Shown one piece after another: positions 53,111 through 60,908 of a DNA stretch of 64,000 nt; position 1 is the stretch's first letter, and each line of letters begins with the position of its first letter. The notes below the pieces were generated by a model. It worked only from the letters and a program-made list of their open reading frames with translations, was not told the DNA's origin and made no database searches. The stretch is from NCBI GenBank assembly GCA_963762435.1, contig CAVXLN010000010.1, positions 372,001-436,000 of the forward strand. The letters run 5' to 3'. A program made the translations under genes and the position numbers. Source of the stretch: JAXDMU01 sp963762435. GTDB lineage: Bacteria > Pseudomonadota > Alphaproteobacteria > ATCC43930 > CGMCC-115725.

Positions 53111-53653
53111 CTAGCTCGTCAAACGCAGGCCGCACATGCCGGCGAGGATGAGCGTTGCGATCAGCGCGCTGGCGCCCAGAGCGGCGAGCCAGAACGGCAC
53201 CGTCAGCGCCCGCCTGGCGCCATGCGCCTCCAGTACCACGCGCAGACCGGACGCCAGGTGCGAGAGCACGAAGAACACGCCCAGCCAATAATGCGGCACG
53301 AGCCTGATGTTCCAGGCGTCGGCGATAAGGCCGGCCGGTGCTCCGGCGGCGAAATCCCAGCCCGTATCGATGCCGAGATATGTGCGGGCGAACAGGAAAA
53401 CCGAGTTCATGTGGCCGAGGATGAAAAGCGACAGATAGAGCCCGGAAGCGAGCTGAAAGACCCGGAACGGCTTGCGCGCCAGCACGAGCCAGCACGCCGC
53501 CAACAAGGTGATCGGTGCCACCCCGCCGATCGAGGCATGAAATCGGTCCAGCAGCAGCGGATAGATGGCAGCGGCAAGCGGCGGCAGGAGGGCCGACGCC
53601 GCGCCGGCAGAACGGCCGAGCCCGAGGGCCGCGGGGTGCGCGATCTCCTTCAT
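53111..53653 (-). CDS. Polytopic membrane protein of unknown function, cytochrome-b-like spacing
   Basis: 180 residues with about five membrane helices. Histidines sit in helices at LSLFILGHMNSVFLF and in the PHYWLGVFFVLSHLASGLRV segment, a pattern reminiscent of the haem-binding four-helix anchors of succinate dehydrogenase or related cytochromes b. No clear family match. Its 5' side faces the tandem-box element at 53741-53793, 88 bp upstream, so it could belong to the same regulon. It is convergent with the hybrid kinase, 4 bp apart. Confidence 0.65.
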   Translation of the reverse strand: MKEIAHPAALGLGRSAGAASALLPPLAAAIYPLLLDRFHASIGGVAPITLLAACWLVLARKPFRVFQLASGLYLSLFILGHMNSVFLFARTYLGIDTGWDFAAGAPAGLIADAWNIRLVPHYWLGVFFVLSHLASGLRVVLEAHGARRALTVPFWLAALGASALIATLILAGMCGLRLTS

Positions 53654-53740
53654 CGCCGCCTTTTCGGACCGGATGCCGCCATATCCGGCAAGGCCTTGGC
53701 GCTCGCATTTGGATCGTCTCACCGGACACCGGCTCAACGC

Positions 53741-53793
53741 AAGATGGGGAGGATAGAACCGTAAAATAGGGAGGATCTCCCGATGCGCGGGAG
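53741..53793 (+). promoter_or_regulatory. Tandem-box promoter element, copy A
   Basis: Box 1 AAGATGGGGAGGATA (from 53741) and box 2 AAAATAGGGAGGATC (from 53763) are direct repeats 22 bp apart, followed by the palindrome CTCCC-GATGCGC-GGGAG (53777-53793). The element ends 65 bp before the ATG at 53858. Copy B (57942-57992) has the same boxes, spacing, palindrome and distance to a start codon. The GGGGAGGA cores resemble MalT boxes, and the regulator gene between the two copies encodes a MalT-like protein. Confidence 0.75.
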
Positions 53794-53857
53794 GGCTTCC
53801 GGCGCATAGGGTCCGCGCATTCGTTTGGTTAACGTTTCGTGAAGGATCCAAGACACC

Positions 53858-54304
53858 ATGCGCAATTATGACAGCGCCAGCCGCTGCGCGCGGACCGAAT
53901 TTGGCGAATTGCTGCCGCGGGCGATCATCGAAAAGCGGCGGATATTCCGCATCTATGACGGCAGCCGCCACGCGCGGGCGCAACCCGAGCCCCTTCCCTC
54001 GCCGACGCCGGCGGCCATTCTTTGCACCTGGTGCCGCGCGCCTCAAGGCGAGCTCATCTGCGTCTGGGCGCATGGCACCCCGCCCGCCCTCGACGCCGAT
54101 CTCGGCGAGCGGGCGACCGCTCCGAGCGAGCCGGTGCGCGCCACCGCATCGGCCGCCACGTTCCACTGCCTGTCCTCGCCGGCTTGGATAAACCTGACCC
54201 TGCAGCTGACCAAGGTGGTGCTGGCCGCAGCCGCACTCGGCCTTGCGGCCTCCCATCAGGCGCACGCCGCCATGCTGGCTTATGGAGCCTTGTCATGGAG
54301 CTGA
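53858..54304 (+). CDS. Orphan protein with a C-terminal hydrophobic segment
   Basis: 148 residues, function unknown. The first 55 residues are basic and polar (RTEFGELLPRAIIEKRRIFR). Two Cys occur in ILCTWCRAPQGELICVW, a C-x-x-C plus a third Cys, which could bind metal. The end (LTKVVLAAAALGLAASHQAH) is hydrophobic. AAGGA precedes the ATG. Strong support for the gene comes from its promoter: it starts exactly 65 bp after tandem-box element A, as the DUF4242 gene does after element B. It overlaps the exporter gene by 10 bp. Confidence 0.65.
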   Translation: MRNYDSASRCARTEFGELLPRAIIEKRRIFRIYDGSRHARAQPEPLPSPTPAAILCTWCRAPQGELICVWAHGTPPALDADLGERATAPSEPVRATASAATFHCLSSPAWINLTLQLTKVVLAAAALGLAASHQAHAAMLAYGALSWS

Positions 54305-55122
54305 GACTTCGGCCGCAAGCAGCGTTTTGGGCCATCTCCCTCGCCTTCTGCGCCATTCTGGCGCTGCTGATCGCGGGGGCGGCCCGGCAGTTGCCGATCG
54401 GCATCGACCAGGCGACCCTTCTCACGGTCGGCGCGATCTTCATCGGCGCGCTGGCGGCAGGGCTCGCAGGCTTCGCCTTCTCGGCCATCGCCGGCGCCTT
54501 GCTGCTGCATTGGCTCGACCCCGCCGTCGCCGTGCCGCTGCTGCTCGCCTGCAGCATCACGACCCAGCTGGTCAGCATCGCGAAACTCTGGCGCAGCATG
54601 CAGTGGCGCCGCTGCCTGCCGTTCCTGGCCGGCGGACTCGCCGGCATCCCGCTTGGGGCGATGCTGCTGCGGACGCTCGATCCGCACCTGTTCGCGACTG
54701 GATTCGGGGTCTTCCTCGCCGGCTACAGCAGCTACATGCTGTTCAAGCCCCGTCTCGCGATCCAACAGGACAGCCGCTGGATCGAGGCGGCGGTGGGCCT
54801 CGGCGGCGGCGTGCTGGGCGGCGCCATCGCCTTTCCAGGGGCGTTGCCGACGATCTGGTACAATCTGCGCGGCCTGCCCAAGGACATCCAGCGCGGCACG
54901 ATCCAGCCTTTCATCCTGCTGATGCAGATCGCGACGCTTGCCTATTTCTCCCGGCTCGGCATGCTCACGCACGGCCTATCGTCGCTCTATGTGCTGTGCC
55001 TGCCAGGCGTCATCGTCGGAACCTGGCTCGGTCTCAATCTCTTCCGGCATCTTGACGACGCCTGGTTCCGGCGCCTCATTCTCGTGCTGCTGCTGATCAG
55101 CGGCGGTGCTTTGGTCGTCTGA
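54295..55122 (+). CDS. TauE/SafE-family sulfite exporter-like permease
   Basis: 275 residues, about eight membrane segments in two similar halves, as in TauE/SafE. IGALAAGLAGFAFSAIAGAL and the second-half GLGGGVLGGAIAFPGALPTI are the paired Gly-rich motifs. The family exports sulfite, sulfoacetate or related organosulfur anions. Translation is coupled to the preceding orphan ORF (10 bp overlap), and a terminator follows at 55202. Confidence 0.88.
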   Translation: MELRLRPQAAFWAISLAFCAILALLIAGAARQLPIGIDQATLLTVGAIFIGALAAGLAGFAFSAIAGALLLHWLDPAVAVPLLLACSITTQLVSIAKLWRSMQWRRCLPFLAGGLAGIPLGAMLLRTLDPHLFATGFGVFLAGYSSYMLFKPRLAIQQDSRWIEAAVGLGGGVLGGAIAFPGALPTIWYNLRGLPKDIQRGTIQPFILLMQIATLAYFSRLGMLTHGLSSLYVLCLPGVIVGTWLGLNLFRHLDDAWFRRLILVLLLISGGALVV

Positions 55123-55201
55123 CCGCACGAATATTCGTCGCCCGGACTTCTGAAATGATCGGGCGGAAAATTTAAGAACATTTATGAGTTGGGAGCGCAC
55201 C

Positions 55202-55229
55202 GGCGCCGGCTATAAACCGGCGCCCTTTT
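55202..55229 (+). terminator. Intrinsic terminator after the TauE/SafE gene
   Basis: GGCGCCGG (55202-55209) pairs with CCGGCGCC (55217-55224) across TATAAA-containing loop, followed by CTTTTC. It lies 80 bp after the exporter stop and separates that unit from the LuxR-family gene. Confidence 0.8.
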
Positions 55230-55309
55230 CGGTGCCTAGATCCCATTGCCAATTCGATCATCAAGTACTGCCTTCGCTTCCCTTAGTCTTGTCGAAGAGT
55301 GCTGCCCCG

Positions 55310-57970
55310 ATGAACGCCAGCCCGTCTTTGTCCGATCGCAGCCTGTCTCATCTGCTTGAGCGCGATCATCCGCTGCGCGTGCTGTCGGCGGCCTTCGACG
55401 ATGCGATCGCGAGCGGCGGGCGCATCGCCCTCGTCAGCGGCGAAGCCGGCATCGGCAAAACCTGCTTCGTCGATTATTTCGCTGCCTCCTGTCGCCGCGG
55501 CATCAGGGCCTTGAAGGGCAATTGCGACGCGCTCTTCACGCCGTCGCCGCTCGGGCCGCTCTACGACATCTCGCGCCAGACCGGCGGCAGGCTGCAGGCA
55601 CAGCTCGACAGCGAGACGCCGCGCGCGGCCCTCTTCTCGACCATGCTCGACGAGCTTCATGGCTCGGACGAGCCGACGTTGCTGATCTTCGAGGATATCC
55701 ATTGGGCCGACGAGGCGACGCTCGACCTCATCCGCTTCCTCAGGCGCCGGATCGTGCAGACGCATGTGCTGCTGATCCTGACATATCGCGACGACGAGAT
55801 CGGGCCGCAGCATCCGTTGCATATGCTGCTGGGCGATCTCATCTCGTGCCGGGCCACCGTCCATATCGAGCTGCCGCGCCTGACCGTAGAGGCAGTGCGC
55901 ATCCTGGTCGCCGATCAGCCGCTCGATCCGGCGGCCTTGCACGGCCAGACCTCCGGAAATCCCTTTTTCGTCACCGAGATCCTGTCGAGCGAAGGTCGCG
56001 GCATTCCGACGACGGTGCGCGGCGCCGTGCTGGCGCGGGCAGCCAAACTGTGCCCGCTTGGCCGAAATGTGTTGGAAACGGCGGCCGTGATCGGCAGCCG
56101 GATCGATCACGCCATGCTGGAGCGGATCCACGACCGTGCGGCCGATGGCCTCGCCGACTGCATCACGGTCGGCATGCTGGAAGCGACCGAGAACGGCGTC
56201 GCCTTCCGGCACGAGCTGGTGCGCCAAGCGATCCTGACCGACCTCGATCCCCGGCGCTGCCGCGAGCTCAACCGGCTGGCGCTCGACGGTTTCAAGGCCT
56301 CCGGCATCGGACGCGGCGACTTGGCCCAGCTGGCGCATTTCGCGGCCGGCGCCGGCGATGGTGCCGCCGTGCTCGAGTTCGGGCCCGCCGCCGCCCGCGC
56401 CGCAGCATCGGTCGGAGCACACCATGCGGCAGCGGCGCAATATCGCCGCGTGCTCGACTATGTGGATGGCCGCCCGCTCGCCGAACGGGCGCAGCTGCTC
56501 GAATCCTATGCCGAGGAATGCGCCATCGTCGACGAGATGGCGGAGGCGAACCGGGCGCGCGCCGAGGCGATCGCGCTGTGGCGGCAAGCCGGCGACCGGC
56601 TGAAGGAAGGCGAAACGCTGGCCGCCATGGCCCGGCCGCTGCTGGTCAGCGGCAAAAGGGTGGCCGGCGAGGAGGCGAGCCGGCGCTCGATCGAGGTTCT
56701 GGAATCGCTGCCGCCCGGCCCCCAGCTGGCGTCGGCCTACCGGATCCAGGCGCATCTGCGCATGCTCAATCGAGACGGCAACATCGCGATCGAATGGGGC
56801 CAGAAGGCGCTGGCGCTGGCGACACAGTTCCAGGACACCGCGATCATCGCGGCAGCCGAGATCGTCATCGGCTCGGCCAAGCTGCTCTTCAGCGACGAAA
56901 CGGGCTGCGTGCACCTGACCCGCAGCCTGAGCTTGGCCCGCGACGCCGGGCTCGATGCGCTGGTCGGCCTCGGCTACTCCAATCTCGGCTGCATCCTGGG
57001 CGAGCTTTATCGCTTCGAGGAGGCCGAATGTTGGCTGCAGGCTGGCATCGATTATACCGCCGACCGCGATCTCGACCATGCGAGCGGCTATATGTATGCC
57101 TGGCTGGCGCTGATCCGCGTCTATCAGGGACGCTGGACCGAGGCGAGCGACCTCGCGGCATCCCTTCTGGTCGGCCGCTGCCATGTCTCGCACATCACAA
57201 GGATCATGTCGCTGGTGGCGCTCGGCCGGTTGCGCGCCCGGCGCGGCGATCCCGGCGTGTGGGAGGCGCTCGACGAGGCGCTGATGCTGGCGCGCGAGGC
57301 GGATACGTTGCAGCGGCTGGCCCCCGTTCACGCCGCCCGCGCCGAAGCGGCGTGGCTGTCCCAGGATCGCGACCGGGCGCTGGCCGAGGCGCAGGCGGGC
57401 TATGAGCTGTCGGTCCGGCACAAGCATCCGTGGCACGCCGGCGAATTCGCCTTCTGGCTGGCCTGCATGGGGGTGCTGAACGAAGCCCCGACCTGGAGTG
57501 CCGTTCCCTTCATGCTCCAGGTCAAGGGCGATTGGCAGAAGGCGGCACAGGCCTGGAAACAGCTGGGCTGCCCTTATGAGCAGGCGCGCGCGCTGGCCGA
57601 GGGCGATGTGCCGGCACAGCTGGCCGCCCTCGAGATCTTCGACGCGGTCGGCGCCGGGCCGGCCGCGGCAACGCTGCGCCAGCGGATGCGCGGCGACGGC
57701 ATGCGGCGGATTCCGCGCGGGCCACGGGCGACGACGCGGCAGAACTCCTTCGGGCTGACGGTGCGCGAGATGCAGATCCTGGGCTGCCTGGCCGAGGGGC
57801 AGAGCAACGGGCGGATCGGCACCCGCCTCCACATCTCGCCGAAGACGGTCGATCACCATGTCTCGTCGGTGCTCGCCAAGCTCGGGGCCGGCACGCGCGG
57901 CGAGGCCGTGCGGATCGCGCGCGAGCAGCAGCTGCTGCCGCAAAATGGGGAATATATCGGAGCAAAATAG
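55310..57970 (+). CDS. MalT-like LuxR-family regulator with STAND-type ATPase domain
   Basis: 886 residues from the ATG at 55310. An N-terminal AAA/STAND ATPase has Walker A GEAGIGKT (44-51) and Walker B LLIFEDIHWADEATLDL (about 125). A long helical middle (about 350-790) of TPR-like repeats follows (for example ESYAEECAIVDEMAEANRAR), then a C-terminal LuxR helix-turn-helix (about 818-880: FGLTVREMQILGCLAEGQSN, then GRIGTRLHISPKTVDHHVSS). Such proteins switch on with ATP and an inducer and bind tandem direct repeats. Elements A and B on either side of the gene have that form, and B overlaps its last codons. The inducer is unknown. Confidence 0.9.
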   Translation: MNASPSLSDRSLSHLLERDHPLRVLSAAFDDAIASGGRIALVSGEAGIGKTCFVDYFAASCRRGIRALKGNCDALFTPSPLGPLYDISRQTGGRLQAQLDSETPRAALFSTMLDELHGSDEPTLLIFEDIHWADEATLDLIRFLRRRIVQTHVLLILTYRDDEIGPQHPLHMLLGDLISCRATVHIELPRLTVEAVRILVADQPLDPAALHGQTSGNPFFVTEILSSEGRGIPTTVRGAVLARAAKLCPLGRNVLETAAVIGSRIDHAMLERIHDRAADGLADCITVGMLEATENGVAFRHELVRQAILTDLDPRRCRELNRLALDGFKASGIGRGDLAQLAHFAAGAGDGAAVLEFGPAAARAAASVGAHHAAAAQYRRVLDYVDGRPLAERAQLLESYAEECAIVDEMAEANRARAEAIALWRQAGDRLKEGETLAAMARPLLVSGKRVAGEEASRRSIEVLESLPPGPQLASAYRIQAHLRMLNRDGNIAIEWGQKALALATQFQDTAIIAAAEIVIGSAKLLFSDETGCVHLTRSLSLARDAGLDALVGLGYSNLGCILGELYRFEEAECWLQAGIDYTADRDLDHASGYMYAWLALIRVYQGRWTEASDLAASLLVGRCHVSHITRIMSLVALGRLRARRGDPGVWEALDEALMLAREADTLQRLAPVHAARAEAAWLSQDRDRALAEAQAGYELSVRHKHPWHAGEFAFWLACMGVLNEAPTWSAVPFMLQVKGDWQKAAQAWKQLGCPYEQARALAEGDVPAQLAALEIFDAVGAGPAAATLRQRMRGDGMRRIPRGPRATTRQNSFGLTVREMQILGCLAEGQSNGRIGTRLHISPKTVDHHVSSVLAKLGAGTRGEAVRIAREQQLLPQNGEYIGAK

Positions 57971-57992
57971 GGGACACCTCCCGATGCGGGAG
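57942..57992 (+). promoter_or_regulatory. Tandem-box promoter element, copy B
   Basis: Box 1 AAAATGGGGAATATA (from 57942) and box 2 AAAATAGGGGACACC (from 57964) are direct repeats 22 bp apart, followed by the palindrome CTCCC-GATGC-GGGAG (57978-57992). It ends 65 bp before the ATG at 58057 and overlaps the last ten codons and stop of the LuxR-family gene. It is the counterpart of copy A at 53741-53793. Confidence 0.75.
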
Positions 57993-58056
57993 CGGCGTTC
58001 GACCGGTAGTTTCAGGGTGTTGGCTCGCTTCAACACCGACAGAAGGAACAACCGCC

Positions 58057-58329
58057 ATGCCGCGCTATCTGATCGAACGCAATCTGCCCGACGGGCTGGC
58101 GCTGGTCCCCAATGAGCAGGGCCGCAACGCGGTCACCGGCATCATCAGCAACAACACGCTGAACGGCGTCACCTGGATTCTTTCCTATGTGTCGCACGAC
58201 AAGAAGCGCAGCTTCTGCATCTACGACGCGCCATCACCCGAAGCGATCCGCAAAGTTGCCGACCGCAACGGCTTGCCGATCGAGCGCATCATCGAAGTCC
58301 GCGTGCTCGATCCATACTTCTATCTCTGA
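58057..58329 (+). CDS. DUF4242-domain protein
   Basis: 90 residues, a small ferredoxin-like fold. PRYLIERNLPDGL, then ILSYVSHDKKRSFCIYDAPS and IERIIEVRVLDPYFYL fit the DUF4242 family, whose role is unknown, although some related domains bind metal. AAGGA is 9 nt before the ATG. It is directly behind tandem-box element B, so it is the best candidate for strong control by the LuxR-family regulator. Confidence 0.88.
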   Translation: MPRYLIERNLPDGLALVPNEQGRNAVTGIISNNTLNGVTWILSYVSHDKKRSFCIYDAPSPEAIRKVADRNGLPIERIIEVRVLDPYFYL

Positions 58330-58375
58330 CGCTTTATCGGAAATCGACGGAACAGCAGGTTCATCGTGACTGATT

Positions 58376-58399
58376 GATATTGCGCGCCATTTCAATATC
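58376..58399. promoter_or_regulatory. Inverted repeat upstream of the dihaem cytochrome gene
   Basis: GATATTG-N10-CAATATC, perfect 7-bp arms, 42-65 bp before the ATG at 58441. It is the most distinct feature of the 111-bp gap after the DUF4242 gene and may be an operator. No regulator is identified. Confidence 0.35.
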
Positions 58400-58440
58400 C
58401 GCCGCGTCTTACTATTCCAAATATTACGGAGATCAACGAC

Positions 58441-60024
58441 ATGAACGATTCATGCGTCGTGCGACGCATTGCCTGCGCCTATGCGAGCAGCCTTGTTCTA
58501 GGCCTGCTGGGCGCGGCTCTCTGGGACGGGCCGGCGCTCGCCCAGGGGGCCGAGCAGCCGAGCTCGATCCAGCCGCCACGCATCTTCGATCCGGGCCCCC
58601 GGCCGGTCGGCGCTCAATTCATTCCAGTCAAGGGCTCCCTCCCGGGTACTGGCATTCCCGACTTCGAGCAGCCGCTCGATGCCGATGGCAACGGCGCCGG
58701 ACGCCAGCTGGCCAAGATGACGCCGGACCAGACGGCGTTCTGGTTCGCCTCGCTCACCGTATTCGGCCTGACGGCCAGCGTCGATGGCGCCAAGGATCCG
58801 TCGACCGACAATCCAACGATCTTCGGCCTCGGCCCGAGCTTCAATGCCGCTAGCTGCTTCAGCTGCCATTCCTACCCGGCAATCGGCGGCACGAGCCCGC
58901 CGGTCAACCCGCAGGTCGCGGGCGCCAATGCCAAGGGTGCGGTCAATACCCTGCCCTCCTTCATCACGAGCGGCGGACCGGTGCGCGAGGCGCGGTTCAT
59001 TCATTCGCCCGGCGACGGGCTGCCGGACGGTGCCGTGCGTCCGCTCTTCTCCATTCAGGGCCGCAGCGACGCGCCCGCGGGCTGCACCATGGCCCAGCCG
59101 GATTTCAAGAAACAGCTCAATCGCGGCAATGTCTCGTTCCGCATTCCAACGCCGACCTTCGGCCTGGGTTTTGTCGAAGCAACGCCGGATGCCACCCTCG
59201 AGGCCTCGTTCGCGGCCACGGCAGCAGCACGAGCCGGGATCGGCATCGCCGGCCATTTCAATACCAACGGCAACGACCAGACCATCACCCGCTTCGGCTG
59301 GAAGGCGCAGAACCGGTCGCTGCTCCTGTTCTCCGGCGAGGCCGCCAATGTCGAGATGGGCGAGACCAATGAGCTGTTCCCGACCGAGCGTCTGACCGGC
59401 CGGAATTGCGACATCCATACGTCACCCGAGGACAATACCAACGTCGTCCAGCAGGACACGCTGGATAACATCAACCTGTCGCAGGGCGAGAAGGCGTCGC
59501 TCGAAGCCTCGGATATCGTCAATTTCGGGATCTTCATGCGGCTCAACGCGGCCCCCAGCCAATGCGCCTTCGACAGCGGGCTCGACAGCTCGGCGAATGC
59601 ACGCTGCGTGCCCTTCACCCAAAGCCCCAGCGCCAGCAGCATCGCGCTCGGCCAGTCGCTGTTCCGGTCCGTCGGCTGCGCGCTCTGCCATACCGAGACG
59701 CTGACGACAGGTCCCTCACCCTTCGAATCCCTGAGCAACGCGTCCTACCACCCCTATTCCGACTTCGCGCTGCACGACATGGGCAAGAACCTGGCCGACG
59801 GCGTGGTCCAGGGTGCGGCGTCAGGCAGCGAGTTCCGCACGGCTCCGCTCTGGGGACTAGGCCAGCGGCTCTTCTTCCTCCATGACGGGCGCACCAACGA
59901 CCTCGTCGAGGCGGTCGACGCGCACAAGAGTGCCGGCTCCGAAGCCAATGGCGTGATCGGCACTTTCGACAGCCTGAACGACCGCCAGAAGCAGGCCATT
60001 CTCAATTACTTGCGCTCGCTCTAG
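58441..60024 (+). CDS. Dihaem cytochrome c oxidoreductase-like protein
   Basis: 527 residues. The signal peptide (about 1-36) ends near ALAQG. Two haem c sites are visible: CFSCH at 139-143 and CALCH at 413-417, with possible axial ligands in LHDMGKNLADGV and FFLHDGRTNDLVEAVDAHKS. The architecture and the second-domain motifs match the dihaem oxidoreductase (DHOR/MauG-like peroxidase-related) family in the periplasm. The electron donor and substrate are unknown. TACGGAGATC gives the ribosome site. It lies between DUF4242 and mddA. Confidence 0.88.
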   Translation: MNDSCVVRRIACAYASSLVLGLLGAALWDGPALAQGAEQPSSIQPPRIFDPGPRPVGAQFIPVKGSLPGTGIPDFEQPLDADGNGAGRQLAKMTPDQTAFWFASLTVFGLTASVDGAKDPSTDNPTIFGLGPSFNAASCFSCHSYPAIGGTSPPVNPQVAGANAKGAVNTLPSFITSGGPVREARFIHSPGDGLPDGAVRPLFSIQGRSDAPAGCTMAQPDFKKQLNRGNVSFRIPTPTFGLGFVEATPDATLEASFAATAAARAGIGIAGHFNTNGNDQTITRFGWKAQNRSLLLFSGEAANVEMGETNELFPTERLTGRNCDIHTSPEDNTNVVQQDTLDNINLSQGEKASLEASDIVNFGIFMRLNAAPSQCAFDSGLDSSANARCVPFTQSPSASSIALGQSLFRSVGCALCHTETLTTGPSPFESLSNASYHPYSDFALHDMGKNLADGVVQGAASGSEFRTAPLWGLGQRLFFLHDGRTNDLVEAVDAHKSAGSEANGVIGTFDSLNDRQKQAILNYLRSL

Positions 60025-60135
60025 CGCAGGATGATTTCAGGTCTGCCCGACCTGAAATCTGAATCCTTCGCTAAATTAAATAGCTAGAGACCGGTTCAGC
60101 GATCAGGTCGAGCAGACCTGATCACGTCGGGCTCT
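60023..60135. repeat. Two-hairpin intergenic repeat, copy R2
   Basis: Hairpin a: AGCGCAGGAT (60023-60032) pairs, one mismatch, with ATCCTTCGCT, enclosing GATTTCAGGT/ACCTGAAATC. An AT-rich spacer follows, then hairpin b with GATCAGGTC/GACCTGATC framed by TAGAGACCGGTTCAG and GTCGGGCTCT. It begins on the stop codon of the dihaem gene and may also terminate its transcript. Same plan as R1 and R3. Confidence 0.8.
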
Positions 60136-60160
60136 GAGCGATCATTTCAGGAGACGGCAT

Positions 60161-60907
60161 ATGACCGGCAAAATCTCAGTAATCTATGGGGTAATCGCCT
60201 ACGCCCTCTTTCTTGGCGCCTTGCTTTACGCGATCGGCTTCGTCGGCAACTTCGCCGTCCCCAAGACCATCGATTTAGGGACGGCCGGACCGATGCTCGA
60301 CAGCCTCGCCATCGATACGCTGTTACTCGGCCTCTTCGCGCTCCAGCACAGCATCATGGCACGGCAGGGTTTCAAGCGCTGGTGGCAGAAGATCGTGCCG
60401 TGCCCGGTCGAGCGCAGCACCTACGTGATGGCCGCGAGCCTCGTGCTGATGCTGCTCTATTGGCAATGGCGCCCGGTCCCGATGCCGGTCTGGACCATCG
60501 AGGAGCCATTCCCGGTCACACTTATCGACACCGCCTTCTGGCTCGGCTGGGGCATGCTGGTGCTGAGCACCTTCCTCATCAATCATTTCGAGCTGTTCGG
60601 CCTCGCCCAAGTCTTCGCCCATTGGCACGGCAAGGCCTTGCCGCAGCACAAATTCCACACGCCGCTGCTCTACCGGCATATGCGGCACCCGATCTATACG
60701 AGCTTCCTCATCGCCTTCTGGGCGACCCCCGCGATGAGCATCGGTCATCTGCTGTTCGCGCTCGCGACCACCGGCTACATCCTGATCGCGATCCAGCTCG
60801 AGGAGCGCGATCTGATCCAGCTCTTCGGCGACCAGTATCGCCGCTATCGGCACCAGGTCGGCATGCTGCTCCCGATGCCGGGACGGAAGGGTTTCGGCGA
60901 GGAGTAG
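60161..60907 (+). CDS. mddA: Methanethiol S-methyltransferase
   Basis: 248 residues, six or so membrane segments. The region VIYGVIAYALFLGALLYAIG followed by FVGNFAVPKTID matches MddA closely, and the NnrU/isoprenylcysteine-methyltransferase-like core is present in HFELFGLAQVFAHWHGK and the LYRHMRHPIYTSFLIAFWAT SAM-binding region. MddA methylates methanethiol with S-adenosylmethionine, releasing dimethyl sulfide. Repeat R2 lies in the 136-bp gap before it. Together with the TauE/SafE exporter at 54.3 kb it gives this region a sulfur theme. Confidence 0.9.
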   Translation: MTGKISVIYGVIAYALFLGALLYAIGFVGNFAVPKTIDLGTAGPMLDSLAIDTLLLGLFALQHSIMARQGFKRWWQKIVPCPVERSTYVMAASLVLMLLYWQWRPVPMPVWTIEEPFPVTLIDTAFWLGWGMLVLSTFLINHFELFGLAQVFAHWHGKALPQHKFHTPLLYRHMRHPIYTSFLIAFWATPAMSIGHLLFALATTGYILIAIQLEERDLIQLFGDQYRRYRHQVGMLLPMPGRKGFGEE

Positions 60908-60908
60908 G

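Noticed and set aside
55283..58051. A 922-codon open frame opposite the LuxR-family gene
   Set aside because: No domain, antisense to a gene with clear Walker and HTH motifs, and it runs through both regulator stop and the promoter element.
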